Below are positions 43,554 to 52,122 of a stretch of DNA of 64,000 nucleotides, in pieces. Position 1 is the first letter of the stretch, and each line of letters opens with the position of its first letter. The notes under the pieces were generated by a model that saw nothing but the letters and a program-made list of their open reading frames with translations, searched no databases and was not told the DNA's origin. The DNA is from Galbibacter sp038433465 (GTDB taxonomy: Bacteria > Bacteroidota > Bacteroidia > Flavobacteriales > Flavobacteriaceae): assembly GCF_038433465.1 (NCBI RefSeq), contig NZ_JAESVF010000010.1, positions 1-64,000 of the forward strand, read 5' to 3'. A program made the position numbers and the translations under genes.

Positions 43554-45935
43554 ATGAAGTTTTTATTCACATCTTTAATTTTTTTATGCGTAAGCGCTCA
43601 GCTATGTTTTGCACAAGAGTTTACGATTTCTGGGAAGTTTACCGACCAAGAAAATGTAGGAGTTCCAGGAGCGTCTGTATTATTGCAAAAAACCAATAAC
43701 GGTACTCAAACTGATGCTTACGGAAATTATGAATTAACTGTTCCTGCAGGAAAGCAAACTTTGGTTTTTAGATTTTCTGCTCAAAATCCAATTACAAAAA
43801 CTATAAATGTTACTCAAAACACGGTGCTCGATGTACAGATTTCGGAGGACGATGTTATGCTCGATGAGGTGTTGGTCTCTGCTATTCGTGTAACTACAGA
43901 GACACCTGTTACGTTTTCAAATCTTTCTGCGGAAGAAATTGCGCCTCGAAATTTAGGGCAAGACATTCCTGTTTTAATGAATTACCTTCCGTCGGTAGTT
44001 ACAACTTCAGATGCTGGTGCTGGAGTAGGATACACAGGAATTCGTGTGCGTGGTAGTGATGCTACACGAGTGAATGTAACCATCAACGGAATTCCGTACA
44101 ACGACTCAGAATCACACGGAAGTTTTTGGGTGAATATGCCCGATTTTGCATCTTCCGTAGAGAATCTGCAATTACAGCGTGGAGTTGGAACTTCTACCAA
44201 CGGTGCGGGTGCATTTGGAGCGAGTTTAAACTTGTTAACCGATGCCGTGAATGAAGATCCGTATGCCGAAATTTCGGGTTCTGTAGGAAGTTTCGATACG
44301 CGAAAAGCAAACATAAAATTCAGCAGTGGCTTGTTAAACGACCATGTTGAAATATCTGGGCGTTTGTCACGAATTAAATCTGACGGTTATATCGACAGAG
44401 CTTCATCAGACTTAGAATCGTATTTTTTACAAGGTTCTTATGTAGATGACAATACGTTGATTAAAGCATTGGTTTTTGGCGGACACGAAATTACGTATCA
44501 ATCTTGGAATGGTGTTGAAAATTGGCAAATAGAGCAATATGGACGCACTTTCAACAGTGCAGGTGCCATTTATGATACCGATGGAAATGTGGTTGATTAT
44601 TACGATAATGAAGTTGACGATTACAAGCAAGACCATTTTCAGTTGCATTGGAATGAGCAATTAACTGCAAATTGGAATACAAATTTGGCTATTCATTACA
44701 CACGTGGAAGAGGATTTTTTGAGCAGTACAGACAAGATGAAGATTTTTCAGATTATGGTTTAGCGCCCATAGAGGTTTCAGATGAAACGATACAATCGAC
44801 TGATTTAATTCGTCGTAGATGGTTGAGCAATCATTTTTATGGAACTACTTTCTCGGCAACTTACGAAAATGAAACTATGGAGTTTATTGCTGGTGGAGCT
44901 TGGAATAAATACGAAGGCGACCATTTTGGAGAAATTATTTGGGCGAGATATGCTAGCGATAGCGAAATAAGAGACCGTTATTACGACGATACTTCTACTA
45001 AAACCGACTTTAATAGTTTTGCAAAACTGAATTATAAAGTAACCAACAATTTAAGTTTGTATGGAGATTTGCAATACCGACGAGTAACCTATGAGGCAAA
45101 CGGAGAAGACACAGGTTTGGTGGATGATACTTTTAATTTTTTCAATCCGAAGGCGGGACTTACATATCGATTAAACGATGCTAATAATTTGTATGCTTCC
45201 TATGCCAGAGCCAATAGAGAACCCAACCGAAACGATTACGAAAGTGGAAGTCCAGAGCCAGAAACTCTAAACGATTTCGAATTGGGGTGGCGCTATGCTA
45301 CGCCAACAACCAAAGTAAATGCCAATGTTTATTATATGCGTTATAAAAATCAACTGGTGTTAACGGGCGAATTAAACGATGTTGGTGCGCCTTTAAGAGA
45401 AAACGTGGGTGATAGCTACCGATTAGGACTCGAGGTTGATGCTACTTTTTTCTTTGCAGATAAGTTTTTGTTAAAGCCTAACTTTGCGTTGAGCACCAAC
45501 AAAAACCTCGATTTTTACACGCAAATAGATGGCAATGTACAAGATTTAGGCGACACAAATATTTCGTATTCTCCAAATTTTGTAGCTGGAAATAACTTTA
45601 CGTACTTACCATTCGATAACTTACAATTATCGTTTTTATCGAAGTTTGTTTCTGTGCAATATTTAGGAAATACCGATACTGAAAACTCTAAACTGGACAG
45701 CTATTTTGTAAACGATTTTAATGTGCAATACACTATCGAAACAAACAGTTTCTTTAAGCAAATAGTTTTAAGCGGATTGGTAAATAATATTTTTGATGCT
45801 GAATACAGTTCTAACGGATATTATTACACCTACGATGGAGAAAATAGTGATGGTTCGATAACCACTTACGACGGAACAGGATATTACCCGCAGGCTGGAA
45901 TTAACTTTTTATTGGGTGCTACCATTACTTTTTAG
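43554..45935 (+). CDS. TonB-dependent receptor under TPP riboswitch control
   Basis: The 793-residue outer-membrane transporter has a signal peptide (ending CFAQ), a carboxypeptidase D regulatory-like domain (about 24-105, GKFTDQENVGVPGASVLLQ), a plug domain (about 115-230, with YTGIRVRGSDATRVNVTING and GAFGASLNL) and a 22-strand barrel ending in aromatic-rich beta strands with final Phe. TPP control identifies its likely substrate as thiamine or a thiamine derivative. It should pass the vitamin to the periplasm using the proton motive force through TonB. The inner-membrane half is probably the PnuT-type transporter at 34.7 kb. Confidence 0.92.
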   Translation: MKFLFTSLIFLCVSAQLCFAQEFTISGKFTDQENVGVPGASVLLQKTNNGTQTDAYGNYELTVPAGKQTLVFRFSAQNPITKTINVTQNTVLDVQISEDDVMLDEVLVSAIRVTTETPVTFSNLSAEEIAPRNLGQDIPVLMNYLPSVVTTSDAGAGVGYTGIRVRGSDATRVNVTINGIPYNDSESHGSFWVNMPDFASSVENLQLQRGVGTSTNGAGAFGASLNLLTDAVNEDPYAEISGSVGSFDTRKANIKFSSGLLNDHVEISGRLSRIKSDGYIDRASSDLESYFLQGSYVDDNTLIKALVFGGHEITYQSWNGVENWQIEQYGRTFNSAGAIYDTDGNVVDYYDNEVDDYKQDHFQLHWNEQLTANWNTNLAIHYTRGRGFFEQYRQDEDFSDYGLAPIEVSDETIQSTDLIRRRWLSNHFYGTTFSATYENETMEFIAGGAWNKYEGDHFGEIIWARYASDSEIRDRYYDDTSTKTDFNSFAKLNYKVTNNLSLYGDLQYRRVTYEANGEDTGLVDDTFNFFNPKAGLTYRLNDANNLYASYARANREPNRNDYESGSPEPETLNDFELGWRYATPTTKVNANVYYMRYKNQLVLTGELNDVGAPLRENVGDSYRLGLEVDATFFFADKFLLKPNFALSTNKNLDFYTQIDGNVQDLGDTNISYSPNFVAGNNFTYLPFDNLQLSFLSKFVSVQYLGNTDTENSKLDSYFVNDFNVQYTIETNSFFKQIVLSGLVNNIFDAEYSSNGYYYTYDGENSDGSITTYDGTGYYPQAGINFLLGATITF

Positions 45936-45967
45936 AAGAAGTAAAACAGTTTAATTATTCTTGAAAC

Positions 45968-46014
45968 AGCTAATTTTCGTAAATTATATTCTGTATTTTT
46001 GATGAAAATTAGCT
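45968..46014. promoter_or_regulatory. 11-bp inverted repeat around a promoter element
   Basis: AGCTAATTTTC (45968-45978) and GAAAATTAGCT (46004-46014) flank the -7 element TATTTTTG (45994-46001) upstream of the DJ-1-like gene. It could be an operator, or a hairpin at the end of the receptor transcript. Confidence 0.45.
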
Positions 46015-46050
46015 ATTGAAATTATATTCAAGCTTAAAAAAAACTGTTTT

Positions 46051-46791
46051 ATGAAACATATCTTGTTTGTTTTTGCGCTTGCTTTTTTAGTGAGTTGTTC
46101 CGAGAAAAAAGAAAATACCGAAGTAAAAGAAGTAGCACAAACTGCCAGTAAAGAAGTTACCTCAGTAGAGGTAAACGATAGCTTACCAACAATTGGACTA
46201 TTGGTGTATAAGCAAGTTTTAATGACTGAAGTTACCGCGCCAATGGATGTTTTTTCGAAACACACAGAAGCTGGAGAACAACTTTTTAATGTGGTAACAA
46301 TTGCAGAAAGTTTGCAACCCGTAAAAACCGAAGAAGGATTAACCATTGTTCCTGATTTTACTTTTGAAACTGCGCCAAAACTCGATGTGCTTTTTGTACC
46401 GAGTGCTTACGATATGTGGACAGCTGTTCGTAATGAAGCGCTTGTAAATTTTATTGTTGAACGAAATAAGGAAACACAATACACGGTGAGTAATTGTGGT
46501 GGGGCACAACTTATTGGAAAAACAGGAATTGCCAAAGGAAAGAAAATTGTAACGTGGATTGGTGGAGGTGCACAACTTCAAAAAGATTATCCAGATTTAT
46601 TAGTGCAAAACGATGAGGAAGTAAGTTTTGTTACCGATGGCAAGTTTTATTCGTCTAACGGAAACTTAGCGAGTTATATTTCTTCTCTAGAATTGTTGGA
46701 GAAAATGACAAGTGTAGAACAGCGAGAATTTGTAGAGTCGTATTTGTATTTGGACCGTTTGAAAAACTGGAATTTTTCTTCAGAAGAATAA
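46051..46791 (+). CDS. DJ-1/PfpI family lipoprotein
   Basis: The 246-residue protein has a lipoprotein signal (lipobox FLVSC, Cys16), a short acidic linker, then a glutamine-amidotransferase-like DJ-1/PfpI domain. The nucleophile elbow is SNCGGAQLIG and the preceding strand is LDVLFVPSAYDMW. It resembles the N-terminal domain of GlxA-type AraC regulators, but no DNA-binding domain follows and the protein is anchored in the envelope. Substrate unknown. It lies alone between the receptor and a dispersed repeat. Confidence 0.86.
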   Translation: MKHILFVFALAFLVSCSEKKENTEVKEVAQTASKEVTSVEVNDSLPTIGLLVYKQVLMTEVTAPMDVFSKHTEAGEQLFNVVTIAESLQPVKTEEGLTIVPDFTFETAPKLDVLFVPSAYDMWTAVRNEALVNFIVERNKETQYTVSNCGGAQLIGKTGIAKGKKIVTWIGGGAQLQKDYPDLLVQNDEEVSFVTDGKFYSSNGNLASYISSLELLEKMTSVEQREFVESYLYLDRLKNWNFSSEE

Positions 46792-46800
46792 AAAAAGTAA

Positions 46801-46926
46801 TGATTATCGTTAATCTGTCATAATGAACAGTCACCTCGAGCGTAGTCGAGAGGTTGTTCGAATTAATAAGTTTTAAGGTGCTCGACCTGACATTTTATCT
46901 TGGTATGATACATTCTGGATATTGAA
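46801..46926. repeat. Dispersed palindromic intergenic repeat, copy A
   Basis: This ~125-bp segment matches the reverse complement of 57421-57562 along most of its length, including TCTGTCATAA, CAGTCACCTCGA, AGTCGAGAGGTT, GACCTGACATTTTA and TCTTGGTATGATACATT. It contains the palindrome CCTCGAGCGTAGTCGAGAGG (46834-46853). It lies 9 bases past a stop codon. Confidence 0.8.
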
Positions 46927-46945
46927 AAGAATCCTATAAAATAAT

Positions 46946-47006
46946 AATTTCCTTTACGTTGATTTTAGTTTTAAGACTAAATTCACTGTAAAGGAAATTT
47001 GTTTTT
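46946..47006 (+). terminator. Long terminator-like hairpin after the DJ-1-like gene
   Basis: Perfect 12-bp arms AATTTCCTTTAC (46946-46957) and GTAAAGGAAATT (46988-46999), an inner GATTTTAG/CTAAATTC pairing, then a TGTTTTTT tract. Confidence 0.65.
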
Positions 47007-47053
47007 TCAGCAGAAAAGAAAGCGATTGTACTTTCTTCTCAAGAGATATTTTT

Positions 47054-47494
47054 TTAATTAAAAATCCTCACTGTATTTCCATTTGCAGAAACACTATACT
47101 CTTGCAACGGATACGATTTTCCTTCTCCTTGAAAATCTACAATTAAATTTCCACCAGCCAATTCGTACAGGTAGCCCTCACAACTGCATTCGCAAGTAAC
47201 ATCAGAGAGTGTCATGGTAGAACACGATTCTATCGGATGGTTTGGGCAAGCTGCTTCCCATGCTCTATAACTCCCAGAAACATTCATCACAAAAACTCCT
47301 CTAAGTCCAACATTGGGTTGATTGATGTATGCAGTAGACCCAGGAACGGATAAGTTTGCATATTGAGGTAAGCTTAAATTGATGGTGTAATTAAAATTAG
47401 GTTCGGCAAGGTACGGGTTGTCGTACGATGCATCATCACTACTACAAGCAGTTAAACTTACTAAAGCCAATAAACAGTATACTAAGTATTTCAT
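47054..47494 (-). CDS. Rieske-like lipoprotein with altered cluster ligands
   Basis: Starting at the ATG that begins MKYLVYCLLALVSLTACSS, the 146-residue protein is a lipoprotein (lipobox LTAC, Cys17); the frame continues to 47524 but adds ten unneeded residues. The second half resembles a Rieske domain: ACPNHP (Cys83, His86), then CECSCEGYLYEL (Cys101, 103, 105) where the usual second box would be CPCHG. The second histidine is Glu106, and the first box is CxxH rather than CxH, so a normal two-His two-Cys cluster cannot form. A structural or modified iron-sulfur role is possible. Confidence 0.7.
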   Translation of the reverse strand: MKYLVYCLLALVSLTACSSDDASYDNPYLAEPNFNYTINLSLPQYANLSVPGSTAYINQPNVGLRGVFVMNVSGSYRAWEAACPNHPIESCSTMTLSDVTCECSCEGYLYELAGGNLIVDFQGEGKSYPLQEYSVSANGNTVRIFN

Positions 47495-47642
47495 ATGAGA
47501 TTGTTTTAATTTGAAAGCCTTCATCTAAAAAAAGAAAAACGCAAAACTTTAAAAAATGTTATGCAATTTACAACAAATACTTTCAAGTTTAATTTTAGAA
47601 ATGCGGATTAAATTTTACTGACGAGCGTTGTGTAAAATTTTG

Positions 47643-47650
47643 TATATTTG
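47643..47650 (+). promoter_or_regulatory. -7 promoter element of greA
   Basis: TATATTTG fits TAnnTTTG. A GTG frame that begins inside it at 47650 is not a real start because the element would be part of the coding sequence. Confidence 0.7.
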
Positions 47651-47654
47651 TGAG

Positions 47655-47682
47655 AATCCTCTTTGGACAAAGGGGATTTTTT
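47655..47682 (+). terminator. Terminator-like leader hairpin before greA (candidate attenuator)
   Basis: AATCCTCTTT, loop GGAC, AAAGGGGATT, then TTTT continuing the T tract (47677-47682, six T). The stem is 10 bp with one G-U pair. It starts within a few bases of the expected transcription start and ends 22 bases before the ATG. Confidence 0.8.
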
Positions 47683-47703
47683 GTATTTATAAATGATGAA
47701 GTT

Positions 47704-48180
47704 ATGAGTAAAGTATCATATTACACAGAAGAAGGAATAAAGAAATTAAGAGCAGAATTAGAGCAATTAAAAAACGTAGAACGCCCAAAAGCGTCACAAG
47801 CAATAGCAGAAGCAAGAGACAAAGGAGATTTATCTGAAAACGCCGAATACGACGCCGCAAAAGAGGCGCAAGGCTTGTTGGAAATGCGAATTTCTAAATT
47901 AGAAGAAACTTTGGCAAATGCACGCGTTATCGACGAGTCGCAGTTGGATACCTCTAAAGTATTGGTTTTATCGAATGTAAAAATTAAAAACCAAGCTAAC
48001 GGAATGCAAATGAATTATAAATTGGTAGCCGAAAGCGAAGCCGATTTAAAATCAGGGAAAATTTCGGTAAATTCTCCTATCGGAAAAGGACTTCTAGGAA
48101 AATCTGTTGGAGAAGTTGCCGAAGTGCAAGTGCCAAACGGAATTATAAAATTTGAAATTTTGGAGATTAGTCGCGACTAA
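47704..48180 (+). CDS. greA: Transcription elongation factor GreA
   Basis: At 158 residues from the ATG that gives MSKVSYYTEEGIKKLRAELEQL this is a full-length GreA: an N-terminal coiled coil with acidic tip (DLSENAEYDAAKEAQ near residues 41-55) and a C-terminal FKBP-like domain (SPIGKGLLGKSVGEVAEVQVPNG). It enters the RNA polymerase secondary channel and stimulates cleavage of backtracked RNA. The longer GTG frame to 47650 is rejected. The terminator-like leader hairpin could make its expression depend on elongation efficiency. Confidence 0.96.
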   Translation: MSKVSYYTEEGIKKLRAELEQLKNVERPKASQAIAEARDKGDLSENAEYDAAKEAQGLLEMRISKLEETLANARVIDESQLDTSKVLVLSNVKIKNQANGMQMNYKLVAESEADLKSGKISVNSPIGKGLLGKSVGEVAEVQVPNGIIKFEILEISRD

Positions 48181-48235
48181 TTTGTGTAAATGGTTTTTTT
48201 AATATCTTTAACCAAGATTAATTAAACCAAAACCT

Positions 48236-49156
48236 ATGCACAGAAGAAAATTTCTTCACAATACAATAGCAACAAGTGTTGGGGCTTCAGTATTTACTAC
48301 TGGAGCCTTTGCTTTTTCAAAACCTACAAACTTGCAAAAACATCAGTTTCAGTTAAAGTATGCGCCGCATATTGGAATGTTTGAAAACCTTGCCGGAACC
48401 GATGTGATAGACCAATTAAACTTTATGGCCGACCAAGGGTTTACTGCCTTTGAAGACAACGAAATGCGTAATCGTCCTGTTTCTGAACAAAATGCGATGG
48501 CCAAAACTATGGAAAAAAGAGGTTTGACCATGGGTGTTTTTGTGGCTCATAAAATTTATTGGCAAGACCCAAATTTAACCAGTGGTGATGCAGCCTATAG
48601 AACTGAATTTTTAACCGATATTAAGAATGCTGTTGAAGTTGCAAAACGTGTAAACGCCAAATGGGTAACCGTTGTTCCGGGTTATGTTGATTTGCGTTTG
48701 GAGGAAGGTTACCAAACGGCAAATGTGGTTGAGTCGTTAAAGCAAGCAGCTGCTATTTTAGAACCTCACGGAATTGTAATGGTACTCGAGCCTTTAAATT
48801 TTAGAAATCATCCAGGGATGTTTTTACAAAAATCGGCGCATGCTTATGAAATTTGTAAAGCAGTTAACTCGCCATCTTGTAAAATTTTATTCGATGTGTA
48901 TCATCAGCAAATTACAGAAGGGAATTTAATTCCGAATATAGAAGCTTCGTGGGATGAAATTGCTTATTTCCAAATGGGCGACAACCCTGGAAGAAACGAA
49001 CCGACTACTGGAGAAATTAACTATAAAAACATCTTTAAGTACATCCATGAAAAAGGATTTACTGGAGTTTTAGGAATGGAACACGGAAACTCAAAAACAG
49101 GAAAAGAAGGGGAGTTGGCCGTGATTGAAGCCTACAAACAAATGGATGATTTTTAG
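48236..49156 (+). CDS. Exported TIM-barrel sugar isomerase-like protein (hydroxypyruvate isomerase family)
   Basis: The 306-residue protein has an RR-type export signal (MHRRKFLHNTIATSVGASVF) and an AP-endonuclease-2-like TIM barrel. Barrel landmarks are QLNFMADQGFTAFEDNEM, WVTVVPGYVD, VLEPLNFRNHPG, ILFDVYHQQITEG and GVLGMEHGNS, with metal-binding Glu, Asp, His and Glu at strand ends as in hydroxypyruvate isomerase. The substrate is uncertain; periplasmic location suggests a sugar or sugar acid. It converges on the next gene with a 4-base overlap. Confidence 0.87.
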   Translation: MHRRKFLHNTIATSVGASVFTTGAFAFSKPTNLQKHQFQLKYAPHIGMFENLAGTDVIDQLNFMADQGFTAFEDNEMRNRPVSEQNAMAKTMEKRGLTMGVFVAHKIYWQDPNLTSGDAAYRTEFLTDIKNAVEVAKRVNAKWVTVVPGYVDLRLEEGYQTANVVESLKQAAAILEPHGIVMVLEPLNFRNHPGMFLQKSAHAYEICKAVNSPSCKILFDVYHQQITEGNLIPNIEASWDEIAYFQMGDNPGRNEPTTGEINYKNIFKYIHEKGFTGVLGMEHGNSKTGKEGELAVIEAYKQMDDF

Positions 49157-49638
49157 CGTAACGGAAAACCTTTAGCAGCCCACCACGGATGGATTTCAAT
49201 TTTTAGTCTGCCAGCCTTTACCATAGGGTCGGCATTGGCTAAACTATCGGCCATTTTTAAAGAGGGTACGTTGTAAATTGTAATTCCTCGAATATCGCCA
49301 TCGTCTCCAAAAGGTCCAGAGATATCGGCATAACCTTGTTCATACATCTTGCCGAGATGTGCCAAATGTAATTTTTGGAGGCTGTCGGCTTCCGATTTTG
49401 ATTGCGAACGGTTATCTCCACGTTTTAAAAAAGCAATAAAGTATTGTTGCATTAAGATAGTGTCGCCAGATTTTTCATCGATATAATCAAAAATCTGAAA
49501 ACCATTTTCTGTAAGTTGCTTTTTGAGTTGTTGGGTAGAAATTGTTGTTTTTTCTTCGGAAGTAACTCCTTGCGTTGAAGCTTCATTATTACAAGCAATC
49601 AACAAACAAATAATAAAGGTGTATGTAAAAAGTTTCAT
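49153..49638 (-). CDS. YciI-like domain lipoprotein
   Basis: The 161-residue lipoprotein (lipobox LLIAC, Cys16) has a ferredoxin-fold YciI-related domain: YFIAFLKRGDNRSQSKSEADSLQKLHLAHLGKM, then DISGPFGDDGDIRGITIY and the Asp-Pro-Met-Val segment DPMVKAGRLKIEIHPWW. The His-Asp pair typical of YciI is suggested by HLAHLG and DPMV. Function unknown; an enzymatic or small-molecule-binding role in the periplasm is plausible. It is downstream of the CYTH gene on the same strand after an 18-base gap. Confidence 0.82.
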   Translation of the reverse strand: MKLFTYTFIICLLIACNNEASTQGVTSEEKTTISTQQLKKQLTENGFQIFDYIDEKSGDTILMQQYFIAFLKRGDNRSQSKSEADSLQKLHLAHLGKMYEQGYADISGPFGDDGDIRGITIYNVPSLKMADSLANADPMVKAGRLKIEIHPWWAAKGFPLR

Positions 49639-49656
49639 AAGATGTATTTTTGAAGG

Positions 49657-50124
49657 TTACCAATCTTTAAAAGGTTTTATGCTTAGTTGAGAATTGTAAT
49701 ATGCGGGGTTTCCTGTAACTTCTTCGGCTAGCCACTTTGGTTTTTCGAAAGTTTCTTCTTCTGAAGATAATTCAACTTCAGCAATAATTAAACCTTGGTT
49801 GTCGCCAAAAAATTCATCGACTTCAAAAGTGTGTTTCCCCACAATCACTTCATATCGGTATTTGTCGATAATTCCTTTTTCACAGATGTTCAATAGTGAT
49901 TCAGCTTCGTTGGTTGTAATTTCTTTTTCCCATTCAAATCTGCTGGTACCTGTCTCGTTGGAAATCCCTTTTACGGTTATATATCCCTTTTCACCTTTAA
50001 TTCTTACGCGTACAGTACGCTCAGGGTCTTTGTTTAAAAAACCTTGTACGATGCGTTCTTTTTTTGAAGCTTCTTTTTTAAATTCATCCGAAGCAACCAA
50101 AAATTTACGTTCAATTTCTATCAT
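49657..50124 (-). CDS. CYTH domain protein (triphosphate tunnel metalloenzyme)
   Basis: The 155-residue protein begins with the diagnostic MIEIERKFLV (EIERK motif) and shows the charged alternating strands of the CYTH tunnel: ERTVRVRIKGEKGYITVKG, SRFEWEKEI, YRYEVIVGKHTFEVDEFFG and IAEVELSSEEE. Members hydrolyse inorganic triphosphate, thiamine triphosphate or make cyclic AMP; small bacterial forms like this are usually triphosphatases. It overlaps the upstream oxidoreductase gene by 14 bases. Confidence 0.9.
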   Translation of the reverse strand: MIEIERKFLVASDEFKKEASKKERIVQGFLNKDPERTVRVRIKGEKGYITVKGISNETGTSRFEWEKEITTNEAESLLNICEKGIIDKYRYEVIVGKHTFEVDEFFGDNQGLIIAEVELSSEEETFEKPKWLAEEVTGNPAYYNSQLSIKPFKDW

Positions 50125-50788
50125 TTTTTTCTGCTAAATCAATAATATCGTTGTTCTTAATTCTTCCAGAAGAAAAATTAGTATTTGCCAAATATACCAT
50201 TGTTGTTGCTATTTTTTCAGGGTCAACCGATTGATATTTCTTTAAAGGGCCAACCATAATATAGTTGAGGGCTTTCATAATGATTTTAAAGAATTGCTCG
50301 CCTGCTCGTTTTTCTTTTCGGTTTCCACCAATTAAAGAAGGTTGTAAAATGTAAGTATTTGGAATGCCTGTTTTTAAAACATCGGCTTCCATTTTTCCTT
50401 TTATTTTGTTGTAAAATATATTGCTATTTGGGTTTGCTCCTAGTGCGGAAATAACCACAAAAGTGTCAATGCCGTTTACCTTACTTAATCTAGAAGCTGT
50501 AACAGGAATGCCGTAATCAATAGCTTTGTAGGTGTTTTGGTTGGGCGTTTTGGCTTTGGTGGTTCCTATGCAACAAAACACTTCATCAGCAAAGAAGTCT
50601 TTTTGATAACTTTCTAATTCGAACAAATCAATTAAATGTTCTTCTAGTTTTGGATGTTGGATGTTTACCGAATTCCGTGAAAACAATTTTATAGTAGCGT
50701 AACGCGAATCGTTTAACAATTGGTTTAAAAGGATGTTTCCCGTTAGACCAGTTGCGCCAAGGATAATAGCAGTTTTTTCTTTGTTCAT
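50111..50788 (-). CDS. NAD(P)H-binding Rossmann oxidoreductase (HTATIP2-like)
   Basis: Starting at the ATG giving MNKEKTAIILGATGLTGNIL, the 225-residue protein is an atypical short-chain dehydrogenase with nucleotide-binding GATGLTG (residues 11-17), FSRN for the cofactor ribose, VFCCIGTTKAKTP and the catalytic-region YKAIDYG. The frame extends to 50815 but the extra nine residues look untranslated. These proteins resemble HTATIP2/TIP30 and NmrA-like enzymes; substrate unknown. It is transcribed together with the CYTH gene. Confidence 0.86.
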   Translation of the reverse strand: MNKEKTAIILGATGLTGNILLNQLLNDSRYATIKLFSRNSVNIQHPKLEEHLIDLFELESYQKDFFADEVFCCIGTTKAKTPNQNTYKAIDYGIPVTASRLSKVNGIDTFVVISALGANPNSNIFYNKIKGKMEADVLKTGIPNTYILQPSLIGGNRKEKRAGEQFFKIIMKALNYIMVGPLKKYQSVDPEKIATTMVYLANTNFSSGRIKNNDIIDLAEKNDRN

Positions 50789-50867
50789 GTTTTTAAAATC
50801 GGTTGATGGTATCAATACATTTATGTATAAAGTTACTCAATATTACACAATAGATGTATTTACTAAT

Positions 50868-50875
50868 TAAATTTG
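50868..50875 (+). promoter_or_regulatory. -7 promoter element of dinB
   Basis: TAAATTTG fits TAnnTTTG and ends only three bases before the ATG at 50879, so the transcript would have almost no leader. Confidence 0.5.
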
Positions 50876-50878
50876 TAT

Positions 50879-51982
50879 ATGGAAAAAAGCTTCCCTTTGC
50901 GTAAAATAATTCATGTTGATATGGACGCATTTTATGCTTCCGTAGAACAAATGGATAACCCAGAGTTAAAAGGGAAACCTATTGCTGTGGGCGGAAGCGA
51001 GCGGAGAGGAGTTGTTTCTGCAGCGAGTTATGAAGCACGAAAATTTGGTGTGCGAAGTGCCATGAGTGGTACACAAGCCAAACGCAATTGCCCAGAGCTT
51101 ATTTTTGTGCGTCCGAGGTTTGACCGATACAAAGAGATTTCATTAAAAATTAGAAAGATATTTTTTGATTATACCGATTTGGTAGAACCGCTTTCGCTCG
51201 ATGAGGCGTATTTGGATGTAACCGAAAATAAAAAAGGAAATCCGTCGGCTAGTAATATCGCAAAAGAAATACGGCAACGCATTTTTGATGAGGTAGGATT
51301 GACAGCCTCCGCAGGAATTTCTATCAATAAGTTTGTTGCTAAAGTAGCGAGTGATTATAACAAACCTAACGGACAAAAAACAGTTGAACCCGATGCTGTA
51401 ATTCCGTTTTTGGAAGCCTTAGAAATAAGGAAGTTTTACGGCGTAGGGAAAGTAACAACCCAAAAAATGTATTCGTTGGGGATTTTTACAGGAAAAGACT
51501 TAAAAGAAAAATCGGTTGAGTTTTTAACCGAGCATTTTGGTAAAAGTGGTGCTTTTTATTATCAAGTAGTTCGAGGCATTCATTTAAGTGCTGTAAAACC
51601 AAATAGAATTCCGAAATCGGTTGGTGCCGAACGTACATTCGCAGACAACCTCAGTAGCGAAATTTTTATGCTAGAACGATTGGAAAGTATTGCAAATGAG
51701 CTAGAAAGGCGACTCAAAAAAAATAAAATTGCAGGAAAAACAGTCACTTTAAAAATAAAATATAGCGATTTTAAACTACAGACTCGCAGTAAAACATTGG
51801 ACTATTTTATTGCTGATAAAAGTTTGATTTTAGAAACTTCCAAAGAATTACTTTATCAAGAATCTTTAGAAAATTCGGTGCGTTTATTGGGGATTTCCTT
51901 GGCAAATTTAAACACCGAGAAAAAGAAAGAAATTACCAATATCCCAAAAACAGTTTCTGTGCAATTGAAATTCGATTTTTAA
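50879..51982 (+). CDS. dinB: DNA polymerase IV
   Basis: The 367-residue Y-family polymerase copies past DNA lesions. Catalytic motifs are HVDMDAFYASVEQ (first acidic residues) and PLSLDEAYLDVTE (Asp-Glu pair), with YEARKFGVRSAMSG in the fingers, the thumb with FYGVGKVTTQKM and the little finger near SVGAERTFADN. The start is the ATG giving MEKSFPLRKIIH; a TTG two codons earlier lies inside the promoter element. The C-terminus ends without a clear beta-clamp motif of the QLxLF kind beyond QLKFDF, which may serve. Confidence 0.95.
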   Translation: MEKSFPLRKIIHVDMDAFYASVEQMDNPELKGKPIAVGGSERRGVVSAASYEARKFGVRSAMSGTQAKRNCPELIFVRPRFDRYKEISLKIRKIFFDYTDLVEPLSLDEAYLDVTENKKGNPSASNIAKEIRQRIFDEVGLTASAGISINKFVAKVASDYNKPNGQKTVEPDAVIPFLEALEIRKFYGVGKVTTQKMYSLGIFTGKDLKEKSVEFLTEHFGKSGAFYYQVVRGIHLSAVKPNRIPKSVGAERTFADNLSSEIFMLERLESIANELERRLKKNKIAGKTVTLKIKYSDFKLQTRSKTLDYFIADKSLILETSKELLYQESLENSVRLLGISLANLNTEKKKEITNIPKTVSVQLKFDF

Positions 51983-52087
51983 ACAGCCTATATTTCTTCA
52001 AGTGTAAGTTCGAAAATTTTCTATTTATTTAAGTCTGCCTAACAATTACATAACATTGATAATCAGTGTTAAAAAAGAAATAGATGT

Positions 52088-52095
52088 TATTTTTG
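52088..52095 (+). promoter_or_regulatory. Candidate -7 promoter element of the large secreted protein
   Basis: TATTTTTG fits TAnnTTTG, 27 bases before the ATG. Confidence 0.45.
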
Positions 52096-52122
52096 TGAGA
52101 GATAACCCATCAAAAATAATAT

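Noticed and set aside
47650..47703. Longer GreA reading frame from a GTG at 47650
   Set aside because: It begins inside the promoter element and runs through the leader hairpin; the added residues match no GreA N-terminus.
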